From Bradyrhizobium daqingense (GTDB lineage: Bacteria > Pseudomonadota > Alphaproteobacteria > Rhizobiales > Xanthobacteraceae): a DNA stretch of 64,000 nucleotides. A program made the position numbers and the translations under genes. The DNA lies in assembly GCF_021044685.1 (NCBI RefSeq), contig NZ_CP088014.1, positions 2,032,001 to 2,096,000 of the forward strand. Direction: 5' to 3'. The notes under the pieces were generated by a model, which was not told the DNA's origin, made no database searches, and saw only the letters and a list, made by a program, of their open reading frames with translations. Below, one piece after another: positions 38,282-46,280 of the stretch. Each line of letters begins with the position of its first letter. Positions within the stretch are counted from its first letter, which is position 1.

Positions 38282-39262
38282 CTACTTTCCCGTCTCCACG
38301 CCGGCATCCTTGATCACCTTGGCCCATTTCTTCGTCTCATCCGCGATGAAGCTGCGGAAGTGATCCGGCTCGTCGCCGATCAGCGTCGCGCCTTGCGCGG
38401 CGAGCTTCTCCTTCACTGCGGGATCGGCCATCGCCTTCGTTGCAAGGCCATGCAGCGCGGCGAGGATATCCTTGGGCGTGCCCTTCGGCGCAACCATGCC
38501 GTACCAGTTCTCGATGCGTAATACGGGAAATCCCGCTTCCGCCGTGGTCGGCACGTCGGGCGCGGTCGGCGCGCGCTCGGCCGAGCCGACCGCGATGGGG
38601 CGCAGGGCGCCGGCCTTGACCTGCGGCAGCAGCACGGGGAGATCGAGGAAGGTCATCTGGACCTGCTGGCCCAACAGATCGTTCACGGCCGGCGCGGCGC
38701 CGCGATAGGGCACGTGCACGATGTCGATCTTCGCCGTCAGCTTGAACAGTTCACCGGCGAGATGCGGCAGGCTGCCGGGGCCGGAGGAGGCGAAGTTGAG
38801 TTTGCCCGGCTGCGCCTTGGCGAGCGCGATCAGTTCGCCGATGTCCTTGGCGGGCACGTTGGTGGCAACGACCAGCATTTCCGGCACGGTCGCAACCAGC
38901 GTCACCGGCGTGAGGTCGTTGAGCGTGTCGTAGGCCACCTTCTCCATGCTCGGGCTGATCGCGAGCGCGCCGGCTGAGGAGATCGCGATGGTGTAGCCGT
39001 CGGGCGCGGCCTTGGAGACGGCGTCAGTGCCGAGCACGCCGCCCTGGCCGCCGCGACTGTCGATCACCACCGGCTGCCCTGATAGTTCCGACATGCGCTG
39101 GCCGATCACGCGGGCGATGATGTCGTTGGGCCCGCCGGCCGGGAAGGGCACGATCAGCTTGATCGGCTTGACCGGGAAATTCTGCGCCGTGGCGAGCGTC
39201 GGCAGCAGAAGCACCATCAATCCCAGGAACAATTGAGCGAGCAGCCTGCGTGAGACGGTCAT
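38282..39262 (-). CDS. Tripartite tricarboxylate transporter-type substrate-binding protein (Bug family)
   Basis: A 326-residue exported protein: signal peptide (RRLLAQLFLGLMVLLLPTLATA), then NFPVKPIKLIVPFPAGGPNDIIARVIGQRMSEL, the strongly diagnostic Bug N-terminus. Later motifs are GYTIAISSAGALAISPSM and FASSGPGSLPHLAGELFKLTAKIDIVHVPYRGAAPAVNDLLGQQVQMTF. Bug proteins bind carboxylates or other small acids in the periplasm, with the TctAB permease usually encoded elsewhere. It ends with a normal length and has no permease neighbour. Confidence 0.93.
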   Translation of the reverse strand: MTVSRRLLAQLFLGLMVLLLPTLATAQNFPVKPIKLIVPFPAGGPNDIIARVIGQRMSELSGQPVVIDSRGGQGGVLGTDAVSKAAPDGYTIAISSAGALAISPSMEKVAYDTLNDLTPVTLVATVPEMLVVATNVPAKDIGELIALAKAQPGKLNFASSGPGSLPHLAGELFKLTAKIDIVHVPYRGAAPAVNDLLGQQVQMTFLDLPVLLPQVKAGALRPIAVGSAERAPTAPDVPTTAEAGFPVLRIENWYGMVAPKGTPKDILAALHGLATKAMADPAVKEKLAAQGATLIGDEPDHFRSFIADETKKWAKVIKDAGVETGK

Positions 39263-39283
39263 GCAAGCCCTCCGCTCGCGCTG

Positions 39284-40066
39284 TTATTGGTTCAGAAGCT
39301 TGAGCGCTTCTTCGTGGACCCTGGGATCGCCCGCCGCGATGATGCGGCCGCCGCCCTGGGCCGGCTTGCCTTCCCAGGTGGTGACGACGCCGCCGGCGCC
39401 GGTCACGATCGGGATCAGCGCCGCGATGTCGTAGGGCTTCAGCTCGGTCTCGACCACGAGGTCGACATGGCCTGCCGCCAGCATGCAATAGGAATAGCAG
39501 TCGCCGCCATAGCGCGACAGCCGCGCGCCCTGCTCGATGCGGCCGAAGATGGCGCGGTCACTCTCGTTCATCAGCAAGGGGCTGGTGGTGTAGGTCGTCG
39601 CTTGCGAGAGCGAGGCGCAGCGGCGGACCTGGAGCCGGCGCTCGCCGGACGGGCCCTTATAAGTGGCCGAGCCGTTGTCGCCGGAGAAGCGCTCGCCGAT
39701 GAAGGGCTGATGCATCATGCCGAACACTGGCGTGCCCTTGTGCAGCAACGCGATCAGCGTGCCCCAGATCGGAAAGCCGCCGATAAAGGATTTGGTGCCG
39801 TCGATGGGGTCGAGCACCCACACATAGTCAGCATCGTCCCGCTCATTACCGAACTCCTCGCCGACGATGCCGTGCTGGGGGAAGTTGGCCTTGATCAGCC
39901 GACGCATCACCGCCTCCGCGGCACGGTCGGCCTCCGTCACGGGGTCGAAATCCTTGGTCTTGCTCTTGTCGTCGATCGACAGCGAGGTGCGGAAGAACGG
40001 CAGGATGGTTTCGCCGGAGGCGGTGGCGAGCCGTCCGATGAAGGCGGAGAAGTCGATCACCGTCAC
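39284..40066 (-). CDS. hisN: Histidinol-phosphatase, inositol monophosphatase family
   Basis: A 260-residue Mg2+-dependent phosphatase removing phosphate from L-histidinol phosphate. Signature blocks: DFDPVTEADRAAEAVMRRLI, GIVGEEFGNERDDADYVWVLDPIDGTKSFIGGFPIWGTLIALL (metal Asp in DPIDGT) and RLSRYGGDCYSYCMLAAGHVDLVVETELKPYDIAALIPIVTGAGG (metal Asp in PYDIAA). Start is a GTG at 40066. The Bug gene lies 21 bases downstream. The hisN assignment over a generic inositol phosphatase follows the ELKPYDIAA/SYGGDCYSY type seen in alphaproteobacterial HisN. Confidence 0.88.
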   Translation of the reverse strand: MTVIDFSAFIGRLATASGETILPFFRTSLSIDDKSKTKDFDPVTEADRAAEAVMRRLIKANFPQHGIVGEEFGNERDDADYVWVLDPIDGTKSFIGGFPIWGTLIALLHKGTPVFGMMHQPFIGERFSGDNGSATYKGPSGERRLQVRRCASLSQATTYTTSPLLMNESDRAIFGRIEQGARLSRYGGDCYSYCMLAAGHVDLVVETELKPYDIAALIPIVTGAGGVVTTWEGKPAQGGGRIIAAGDPRVHEEALKLLNQ

Positions 40067-40369
40067 GGCGGATCCTCGAAAGCGAAAATTAGGTGAAGCT
40101 CGCTCTTGCCTAGCTCAATTCGGCAGGATCTTGCAGCGTTGTCTTGTCTTGCTCCCTGGTATTTTGAATGCCGCAGATGGCTGCCTCATCTCAGTCATCT
40201 GCTGGCCAAATATCGATCACAGCGTTGAAAACTTAGTTCCGACCATGCCTCGTTCGTATGCAAACATCTATCAACCCATTGAATTTCCTTATCAAAGAAA
40301 CTGAATCTGGGTTTCCGTGGAAGCAACTGAGCCATGTGCATATTGCATGGGAAACGGCGCAAAAGCCCT

Positions 40370-40399
40370 TGCACTTTGTGCGCCGCGGTCGCATATTGT
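40370..40399 (+). promoter_or_regulatory. Candidate promoter of the small RNA
   Basis: CTTGCA (beginning near 40369) and CATATT (near 40393) are spaced by 18 bases, close to the alphaproteobacterial housekeeping pattern. The start of transcription would be near 40400, just ahead of the first predicted hairpin. Confidence 0.4.
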
Positions 40400-40492
40400 T
40401 GCGGTGCGGTAGCGCTTGGCGTTACCGCTGCCCTCCTTGGGCGTTTCCTCCCTAGACTTGGGCCGCTTCTTCATCAGAAGCGGCCCTTTTTT
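40400..40492 (+). ncRNA. Candidate trans-acting small RNA with CCUCC anti-Shine-Dalgarno motifs
   Basis: The plus strand has no protein-coding gene here yet ends in a strong intrinsic terminator. Three hairpins can be drawn. The first is at 40406-40428 (9 bp: GCGGTAGCG pairing CGTTACCGC). The second is at 40430-40442 (GCCC-TCCTT-GGGC, with a UCCUU loop). The terminator is at 40460-40486. The single-stranded GTTTCCTCCCTAGACTT between hairpins 2 and 3 and the UCCUU loop are complementary to GGAGG ribosome-binding sites. Similar CCUCC-bearing small RNAs regulate translation in rhizobia and other alphaproteobacteria. Role inferred. Confidence 0.6.
40460..40492 (+). terminator. Intrinsic terminator (small RNA end)
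   Basis: An 11-bp stem GGGCCGCTTCT / AGAAGCGGCCC with a five-base loop (TCATC), followed by TTTTTT at 40487-40492. Oriented for the plus strand, with no plus-strand gene upstream for more than 1 kb, so it most likely terminates the small RNA. Confidence 0.9.
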
Positions 40493-40611
40493 CTTAGGGC
40501 CGTTATTTCTCTTTGAGCTGCTGTTTTCATTTCGATGCGCGCGAACTCTCGAAGCGAAACGCGGACGCGCCAGCAGCAGGCAACACGAGCCGTCCGACGT
40601 AAAAGTCGCGT

Positions 40612-41502
40612 CTATTCCGCCGCGGCCTGGAACGGGCCGAGATCGCCGAACGGGATCGTGGTCGCCAAGACCTCGGCGAGAATGCCGAAGTCGCTCGCCA
40701 CCTGCGCAAAGCGCGGCCCACGCTCACGCCGCCGCTCGTCCATGTAGATCGCGCGATTGAGCTCGAGCTGCACCGCGTGCAGGCCGCTCGCTGGATTGCC
40801 GTAGTGTTCGGTGATGAAACCGCCGGCATAGGGCTTGTTGCGCCCGATCGAATAGCCGAGCCCCGTCATGGTCTCCTCGACGCGGTCGGAGAGCAGCGGC
40901 GTGCAGCTGGTGCCGTAACGGTCGCCGATCACGATATCGGGCCGGCGCGGCTCGTCCCTGCTGACGCCGACCGACGGCATCGAGTGGCAGTCGACCAGCA
41001 CCACTGTGCCGAACGTCTGGTGCACCTTGTTGATCAGCCGGCGCAGCGCGCGGTGATAGGGCTTGTACAGCGTCTCGATTCGCGAAAGCGCATCGTCGAC
41101 CAAAATACGATCGCGATAGATCTCCTGGCCGTCCCCGACCACGCGCGGGATGGTGCCGAGGCCGCCGGCGACCCGCATCGAGCGGGTGTTGGCGAAGCTC
41201 GGCAGGCGGCCGGTGAACATGCGCGGATCGAGCTCGTAGGGCTCGCGATTGACGTCGACATAGGAGCGGGGAAAGTTGACCCGCACGGTCGGAAAGCCGC
41301 GATCGCTCAAATGGCCGATCAGCTCGTCCATGAAGGAATCTTCGGAGCGCCGCAGCGTCGGCAGGTCGATCCGCGAGGCCGCCAGAAATTCGTCCGGATA
41401 GGTCGAGCCGGAATGGGGCGAGTTGAAGATGACCGGCGCACGCCATTGCGCGGGCTCGACGATCTCAAAGGCTGGCGACGTCTCGCCGTCAAACCGGGTC
41501 AT
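40612..41502 (-). CDS. N-formylglutamate amidohydrolase family protein
   Basis: A 296-residue metallohydrolase. Characteristic blocks are PVIFNSPHSGSTYPDEF near the start, YVDVNREPYELDPRMF, PYHRALRRLINKVHQTFGTVVLVDCHSMPSVG and the late GFITEHYGNPASGLHAVQLELNRAIYMDE. The HSG, DCHS and QLE residues are the expected zinc/active-site positions of PF05013. It may act in histidine degradation (formylglutamate to glutamate plus formate) or on another N-formyl substrate; no hut genes are adjacent. The gene lies downstream of the small-RNA terminator on the opposite strand. Confidence 0.9.
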   Translation of the reverse strand: MTRFDGETSPAFEIVEPAQWRAPVIFNSPHSGSTYPDEFLAASRIDLPTLRRSEDSFMDELIGHLSDRGFPTVRVNFPRSYVDVNREPYELDPRMFTGRLPSFANTRSMRVAGGLGTIPRVVGDGQEIYRDRILVDDALSRIETLYKPYHRALRRLINKVHQTFGTVVLVDCHSMPSVGVSRDEPRRPDIVIGDRYGTSCTPLLSDRVEETMTGLGYSIGRNKPYAGGFITEHYGNPASGLHAVQLELNRAIYMDERRRERGPRFAQVASDFGILAEVLATTIPFGDLGPFQAAAE

Positions 41503-41834
41503 CTTCTCAGGCTTCGTCCCTTCGCGCCGGGACCTGGCAGGGGGCCAGGTCGCTTGATTCGGCCGATCGAGCGGCTCTTATGTGTCGTCATTGTCCGGAA
41601 TCGCAACCATTCTGCCAAGCGAAAAGATGTGATGGCGCGTTGGAACGCGTCTTAACCGTGCGGGCAGGGAGGCGGGGATGCGCGCGCGCGGCTCGATTGC
41701 TTCGAGTCGCATTCCGGTTCACAACGGACCGGCAGCGGCAGCCGTCTCAGGGTAAAGATTTTCACCCCAAATTTACCCTCTGTCGGGCTTAGTGAGTTCT
41801 GCTGATATCCTCTGGGGATGCGACGTTTCCTGCC
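41503..41834. other. Intergenic region upstream of cpdR
   Basis: About 330 bases between divergent genes, with no supported gene. A TTAACCGT at 41652-41659 resembles a CtrA half-site (TTAACCAT), notable because cpdR is CtrA-controlled in other alphaproteobacteria, but a single degenerate site is weak. I see no terminator, repeat or RNA. Confidence 0.3.
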
Positions 41835-42194
41835 ATGCCAAAGATCCTGCTCGCCGAAGACGACAACGACATGCGCCGTTTCCTGGTCAAGGCGCTGGAA
41901 AACGCCGGTTTTCAGGTCTCGTCCCATGACAATGGCATGGCCGCCTATCAGCGGCTGCGGGAAGAGCCGTTCGAGATGCTGCTGACCGACATCGTGATGC
42001 CTGAGATGGACGGCATCGAGCTCGCGCGCCGGGCCTCGGAACTCGACCCCGACATCAAGATCATGTTCATCACCGGCTTCGCCGCGGTCGCCCTGAACTC
42101 GGATTCGGACGCCCCCAAGAACGCCAAGGTGCTGTCCAAGCCCGTGCACCTGCGCGAATTGGTCAGCGAAGTGAACAAGATGCTGGCCGCCTGA
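41835..42194 (+). CDS. cpdR: CpdR-type single-domain response regulator
   Basis: A 119-residue receiver domain with the full set of residues: acidic pocket EDDND (8-12), phospho-acceptor Asp52 in MLLTDIVMPEMDG, Thr in FITGF, Lys in LSKPVHLRELV. In alphaproteobacteria CpdR, when unphosphorylated, loads the ClpXP protease at the pole to clear PdeA, CtrA-pathway and other substrates. The domain has no output module. The small size and the AVALNSDSDAPKNAKVLSKPVHLRELVSEVNKML end fit CpdR rather than a chemotaxis CheY. Confidence 0.93.
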   Translation: MPKILLAEDDNDMRRFLVKALENAGFQVSSHDNGMAAYQRLREEPFEMLLTDIVMPEMDGIELARRASELDPDIKIMFITGFAAVALNSDSDAPKNAKVLSKPVHLRELVSEVNKMLAA

Positions 42195-42212
42195 ATCGGC
42201 CCCGTTCCGTCC

Positions 42213-42241
42213 TTGCGCCGGCTCCCCTGAGCCGTTATAGG
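42213..42241 (+). promoter_or_regulatory. Candidate promoter of tRNA-Val
   Basis: TTGCGC (42213-42218) and TATAGG (42236-42241) are spaced by 17 bases, ending 27 bases before the mature tRNA. Plausible housekeeping promoter, partly GC-degenerate. Confidence 0.4.
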
Positions 42242-42268
42242 GACCCCACCCGATCTAGACGACCTCTA

Positions 42269-42343
42269 GGGCACGTAGCTCAGCGGGAGAGCACTACCTT
42301 GACATGGTAGGGGTCACAGGTTCGATCCCTGTCGTGCCCACCA
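42269..42343 (+). tRNA. tRNA-Val (GAC anticodon)
   Basis: A 75-base cloverleaf: acceptor stem GGGCACG/CGTGCCC, D-arm with GCTCAGCGGGAGAGC, anticodon stem CTACC/GGTAG with loop TTGACAT giving GAC, T-arm with GGTTCGATCC, and an encoded CCA end. All four stems close with no mismatches in the acceptor. It follows the cpdR stop by 75 bases. Confidence 0.97.
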
Positions 42344-42515
42344 TCCTTCGCTCGCGAAGCGAGAGAAGGATGCCACGCCGAAGCCCCAAGGGCGCAGGCG
42401 GGCTGCCGCCGCGAGCTTCGGCTCGGCAAGCCACCACCCCCTCTAAACGCGAAGAGTGTCCGGCGTAGTTCGAAGAGCGAAGACGGACTGCCGCCGCTAG
42501 CCGGCTCCCAACCAT
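42344..42515. other. Hairpin-rich spacer after tRNA-Val
   Basis: Contains CATCCTTCGCTCGCGAAGCG and its complement CGAGAGAAGGATG, a snap-back palindrome immediately after the tRNA, then GC-rich repeat-like sequence ending in CTAGCCGGCTCCC. No T-run follows, so this is a dispersed-repeat module rather than a classical terminator. No gene on either strand is supported. Confidence 0.45.
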
Positions 42516-43028
42516 TCATCTCAGTTCCGTATTCGCCACCGGCATGATGGACGCGACGGACCAGCCGGCCGCGTCGTGAACGTAGGTCTGGCTGATCAGG
42601 AACGTGTTTTGCTGGGGTGGCTTGCCCGGAAGGCCGCGCGTGAAAACGATCGGGACAAGGACCTGCATGACCTCGTTGGAGATCACGGCGACGTGGAATT
42701 TCGACATGTCGGGTTCGAGGTGCCAGGTGCCCTCGTAATATGCCTTGAACCGGGCGGCCACCGCATCGCGGCCTCGCGTCTCGATGCCTCTCGCGAACAG
42801 CAGCGTACCCGGTGAATTCCAGAGCATGGCCTTTACCGCGTCCGCATCATGCGCGTTCTGCGCGGCAATGAACTTTTCGAAGGTGGTGCGTGCCTCGGCA
42901 TCGTTAGCCAGCGCGCGTCCGCCTGAGCCGAATGTCACCGCGAGACACAGCGCCGCGGCCATTGCAGCGACGTGGCGACGTCGTGCCCGTGGCTTGAGGC
43001 CGCCTGCAAATATCTCGGAATGGATCAT
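42516..43028 (-). CDS. Exported SnoaL/NTF2-like (DUF4440-type) protein
   Basis: A 170-residue protein. Residues about 18-42 form a signal peptide (RHVAAMAAALCLAVTFGSGGRALA). The mature chain is a single NTF2-like fold: FEKFIAAQNAHDADAVKAMLWNSPGTLLFARG, then RGRDAVAARFKAYYEGTW and TYVHDAAGWSVASIMPV. The AQNAHDADAV and W..ASI motifs fit ketosteroid-isomerase-like DUF4440 proteins. No catalytic Asp pair is certain. Possibly binds a small molecule in the periplasm. Confidence 0.82.
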   Translation of the reverse strand: MIHSEIFAGGLKPRARRRHVAAMAAALCLAVTFGSGGRALANDAEARTTFEKFIAAQNAHDADAVKAMLWNSPGTLLFARGIETRGRDAVAARFKAYYEGTWHLEPDMSKFHVAVISNEVMQVLVPIVFTRGLPGKPPQQNTFLISQTYVHDAAGWSVASIMPVANTELR

Positions 43029-43244
43029 CGTCGCCCCTCTGATTGAATGACAACAATAATACCATTGAACGCTTCACCGCGCATTCAGGATCATGCGATC
43101 CGCAGTCGTCGATGCATCACGTATCCGTTGCCCACGCCCAGGCAGGTGCCGCCACAGGCCCTGCATGATCGCGACGCGTCTACGGTGACGACCGTGCGAC
43201 TTCCGCGCCCGTCGTGACGCGGGCGCGGGGCAATCGCGTCCGCG

Positions 43245-44087
43245 TCAGGGCCCCGGCATGACGAAGGCCGACCCGATCCTGCCATCGGCGTCGAGGGCAA
43301 TGTGCCAGTGCGAGGCGCCGCCTTCGTGCCAGACGGAGTAAACATCCTGCCCCTGCGCGCCGACGCCGAGAAATGCGAGCGAGGTGATCGGTCCCATCTC
43401 CGCAAGCCCGCGCTGCAATCGCGGCAATTGCTGGCGCGTGGCTTCCGCCAATCCGGGGCTCATTGCAGAGTAATCGGGCCGGCCGGCAGCGACCTCTTCG
43501 ATGAGACGGCGAAGCGCCGCCTCAGTTCCGGGATTGGCAGAGCGGCCTTTCATGCGCTCCTTGATAGCGCGCTCGAGCTCCTGAGCCGCATCCGCATCGA
43601 TCCGCTGCATGGTGTGATCATTGCCGTGTTGTTGCAGCACCAGTGTGGCCGGCGTGTTGCCTGATTCGGAAACGAAGCGAAGCTTGACGTCGACGTCCTC
43701 CCCGGCGAATTCAGTTTCGCTCAAGGCGCGGTAGGACACCGAGCCTTGTCCGCTCAGATGCGCCGATAGACGGCGCCCATCGCGCCGCACGGTAAAGACG
43801 GCATTGTGAAACCGATACGTTCCGGCATATCGGTCCAGGGTCGTGGGCGGTACCTCGGCTTCGGTCTCTGCCGCGCCGCTCGCAGCGTTTCGTGCAGGCT
43901 CTGCAACGCGTTTGCTGTCGTCCTGTCCGGTGGCCTTGATACGCGCGGCCAACACGTTCCAGTCAGGAAATCCCAGGATTTTGGCGATGAGCTCCAGGCT
44001 CTCACCGACGGTGAGAGAGACCGATCTGGCGTTCAAGGCTTCGCGAAGGGTTTGCGCCATGACTTTGGCGTCGCGGAAATCGCGCAT
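43245..44087 (-). CDS. Glyoxalase-superfamily-type N-terminal domain protein with unknown C-terminus
   Basis: A 280-residue protein. I chose the ATG at 44087 because the following RDFRDAKVMAQTLREALNARSVSLTVGESLELIAKILGFPDWNVLAARI is the compact helical domain that in other proteins precedes glyoxalase folds or stands alone (DAK.MA..LR..L...). The remainder contains a beta-rich stretch (LDRYAGTYRFHNAVFTVRRDGRRLSAHLSGQG resembling a lipocalin-like or DUF3471 half-barrel) and a C-terminal domain ending HIALDADGRIGSAFVM. The region is less GC-rich than its flanks. Function unknown. Confidence 0.7.
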   Translation of the reverse strand: MRDFRDAKVMAQTLREALNARSVSLTVGESLELIAKILGFPDWNVLAARIKATGQDDSKRVAEPARNAASGAAETEAEVPPTTLDRYAGTYRFHNAVFTVRRDGRRLSAHLSGQGSVSYRALSETEFAGEDVDVKLRFVSESGNTPATLVLQQHGNDHTMQRIDADAAQELERAIKERMKGRSANPGTEAALRRLIEEVAAGRPDYSAMSPGLAEATRQQLPRLQRGLAEMGPITSLAFLGVGAQGQDVYSVWHEGGASHWHIALDADGRIGSAFVMPGP

Positions 44088-44381
44088 CTGCTGATCCTCT
44101 GCAATGTGAACGAGATCGTCAGGGCTTGCGTTATGGACCCGTTCACTTTGTGCAAAGGAAGCGTGCGGCGGTCTGATACACTTCACCATACCCCGAAGGG
44201 CGCAAGCAGCAGGCGGTATCTACCTGCGCAAATTGTGATCGAGGGCTCTGCGCTTGTCAACCGAACCAGCAGCATCGGGCGCTCCCTTCTGAGATCGCAC
44301 CTGTCCCTAGCCGTAGGGACAGACTTTCGCCGCGACCCGCGCGAGATTGCGTCGGCGAAATACAATACACGGGAGGACATC

Positions 44382-45533
44382 ATGATCAGGCGCTGCCTTG
44401 CAGCCTTGTGCGTTTGCGCGGCCATGCTTCTCGCCACCTCCGGCGCCAATGCCGATATCAAGGTGGGCATCGTGGTGTCCGGTACGGGGCCGGGGTCGGC
44501 GCTCGGGCAGCCGCAGATGCGGACGGTCGCGGCGCTCCCGAAGGAGATCGGCGGCGAGAAGATCGTCTATATCGCCCTCGACGATGAATCGGATTCGACC
44601 AAGGGCGTTCAAAACGCCCGTCGTCTCGTCATTCAGGATGGCGTCGACGTCCTCATCGGTTCCTCCCTGACGCCGGTGACGATGCCGATGCTCGATGTCG
44701 CCTGGGAAGCCAAGACGCCGATCATTTCGCTGGCCGCGGCGACGGCCATCGTGCAACCGATGGACGAACGGCGCAAATGGGCTTTCAAGGTCGTTCCCAA
44801 CGACGATTTGATGGCGCTCGCGATCCTCAAGCACATCGCCAAATCGGGCGCGAAGACGCTCGGCTATATCGGCGTCTCCGACGGCTATGGCGAGGGTTAT
44901 TACAAGGAAGTGAGCAGGCTTGCTCCGACCTTCGGCCTGACCGTGACCACGCACGAAGTCTATGCTCGGGCCGACACCAGCGTGACCGGCCAGGCTCTCA
45001 AGGTGATCGCGACGAATCCGGACGCCGTCTTCATTGCTTCGGCGGGCACCCCGGCGGTGCTGCCGCAACAGGCGCTGCGTGAGCGCAGCTATGCGGGCAA
45101 GATCTACCAGACCCACGGTGTCGCCACCGAGGAATTCATCAAGCTCGGCGGAGCCAGCGTCGAAGGCGCCATCTTCACCGGCGAGGCGTTCACGATCGCG
45201 GACGATCTGCCGGCGGACGATCCGTTCCGCAAGGTCCGGGATGAATTCTTGTCCGCCTATGAGAAGGCGAATGGGCAGAAGCCGAACATCTTCGCCGCGC
45301 ATCTGTGGGACTCGATGGCGCTGCTCAAGACGGCGATACCGAATGCCATGAAGACCGCGAAGCCCGGCACGGCAGAATTTCGTGCCGCCCTTCGCGACCA
45401 ACTCGAGCGCGGCAAGGACGTGTATCTGAACAACGGCCTGTCCACGATGAGTCCAACCGATCACAATGGCTACGATGAGCGCTCGGCGTTTCTGATCAAG
45501 GTGGAAGGCGGCCGCTTCAGGCTGATGAAGTAG
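44382..45533 (+). CDS. Branched-chain amino-acid-type ABC transporter substrate-binding protein
   Basis: A 383-residue exported protein (signal peptide RRCLAALCVCAAMLLATSGANA, residues 3-24). The LIVBP-type fold begins DIKVGIVVSGTGPGSALGQPQMRTV and shows VDVLIGSSLTPVTMPMLDVAWEAKTPIISLAAA, KTLGYIGVSDGYGEGYYKEV and a normal C-terminal HLWDSMALLKTAI. A GGGAGGA site precedes the ATG at 44382. No permease genes adjoin it, so it is an orphan binding protein. A related protein is encoded at 52814-54037. Confidence 0.9.
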   Translation: MIRRCLAALCVCAAMLLATSGANADIKVGIVVSGTGPGSALGQPQMRTVAALPKEIGGEKIVYIALDDESDSTKGVQNARRLVIQDGVDVLIGSSLTPVTMPMLDVAWEAKTPIISLAAATAIVQPMDERRKWAFKVVPNDDLMALAILKHIAKSGAKTLGYIGVSDGYGEGYYKEVSRLAPTFGLTVTTHEVYARADTSVTGQALKVIATNPDAVFIASAGTPAVLPQQALRERSYAGKIYQTHGVATEEFIKLGGASVEGAIFTGEAFTIADDLPADDPFRKVRDEFLSAYEKANGQKPNIFAAHLWDSMALLKTAIPNAMKTAKPGTAEFRAALRDQLERGKDVYLNNGLSTMSPTDHNGYDERSAFLIKVEGGRFRLMK

Positions 45534-45595
45534 CAGCCCGGCAGTGGGCGGCTTCTCGGCTTGACGCGTCGCGTCCGGCAAAGCAGGCGCGCTGC

Positions 45596-46066
45596 CTACG
45601 TGGTGCCGCCCTTTGTCGCTCCGAGCAGAAAGTCCTTCAGCCCGGTCGGAAACAGGCTCGGAGCACCGTCCACGTCGAGATCGGCGAGGTCGAACCAGCG
45701 GGCGACGATGGGGTCGCCATTGTCCTCCCTGAAGTCGATGCGCTCCTGATCGCAGAATGCGGCATCGGGAAACTCGACCTCGGAGATGAACATCACCTCG
45801 TGGCCGGTCGCCCCCTCGTGCACGAAGATATTCTCCACCATCAAGGGCTCGCCCTTCAGGATAACATCGATGCCGAGCTCTTCGTTGAACTCACGTACCA
45901 GGGCAGCCCGCCAGCTCTCGCCGAACTCGATCTCGCCGCCGAGCGGCCGCACGCCCTTGATCCGGCCGGCATCGTCGCGCACTTCGGCCGCGAGCAGCCG
46001 CCCGTCCCGCCAGTGCAGGCCGATGGCGACGACCCTGATATGGGCACGAGGGCGCCATGTAGTCAT
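45596..46066 (-). CDS. Nudix hydrolase
   Basis: A 156-residue hydrolase with a complete Nudix box: GGEIEFGESWRAALVREFNEELG (Gx5Ex7REUxEExGU), so metal binding looks intact. Preceding strands HIRVVAIGLHWRDGRLLAAEV and later EVMFISEVEFPDAAF complete the fold. The substrate, some nucleoside diphosphate-X compound, cannot be read. ATG at 46066. It stands between the binding-protein gene and a low-GC patch. Confidence 0.93.
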   Translation of the reverse strand: MTTWRPRAHIRVVAIGLHWRDGRLLAAEVRDDAGRIKGVRPLGGEIEFGESWRAALVREFNEELGIDVILKGEPLMVENIFVHEGATGHEVMFISEVEFPDAAFCDQERIDFREDNGDPIVARWFDLADLDVDGAPSLFPTGLKDFLLGATKGGTT

Positions 46067-46280
46067 GGGGCACCGTTAGCGCGTGTAGTCATGATGACGA
46101 TGTCGGCTTCTCATGGCTGAGCGGAAATAGTCCGATCGGTTGAGCATTATGGCTAGTGACGACCCATAGCGGACATGCCTCGAACCTTCCAGACAGTTTA
46201 ACTTAAGTCGTTAAGTTCGCCGAAGCGGGACCGGCTTATCATTGCGGGGATATGTTTGTAGGCAGAAGCGACGGCGGCCC

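Noticed and set aside
40258..40455. 65-codon plus-strand frame upstream of the terminator
   Set aside because: It overlaps the predicted small RNA and its hairpins, has no ribosome-binding site and no recognisable motif.
43091..43405. Minus-strand frame partly between two genes, with a Cys-rich stretch
   Set aside because: It overlaps the end of the 43245 gene in another frame, has no start signal in the gap and only a short tail lies outside the gene.
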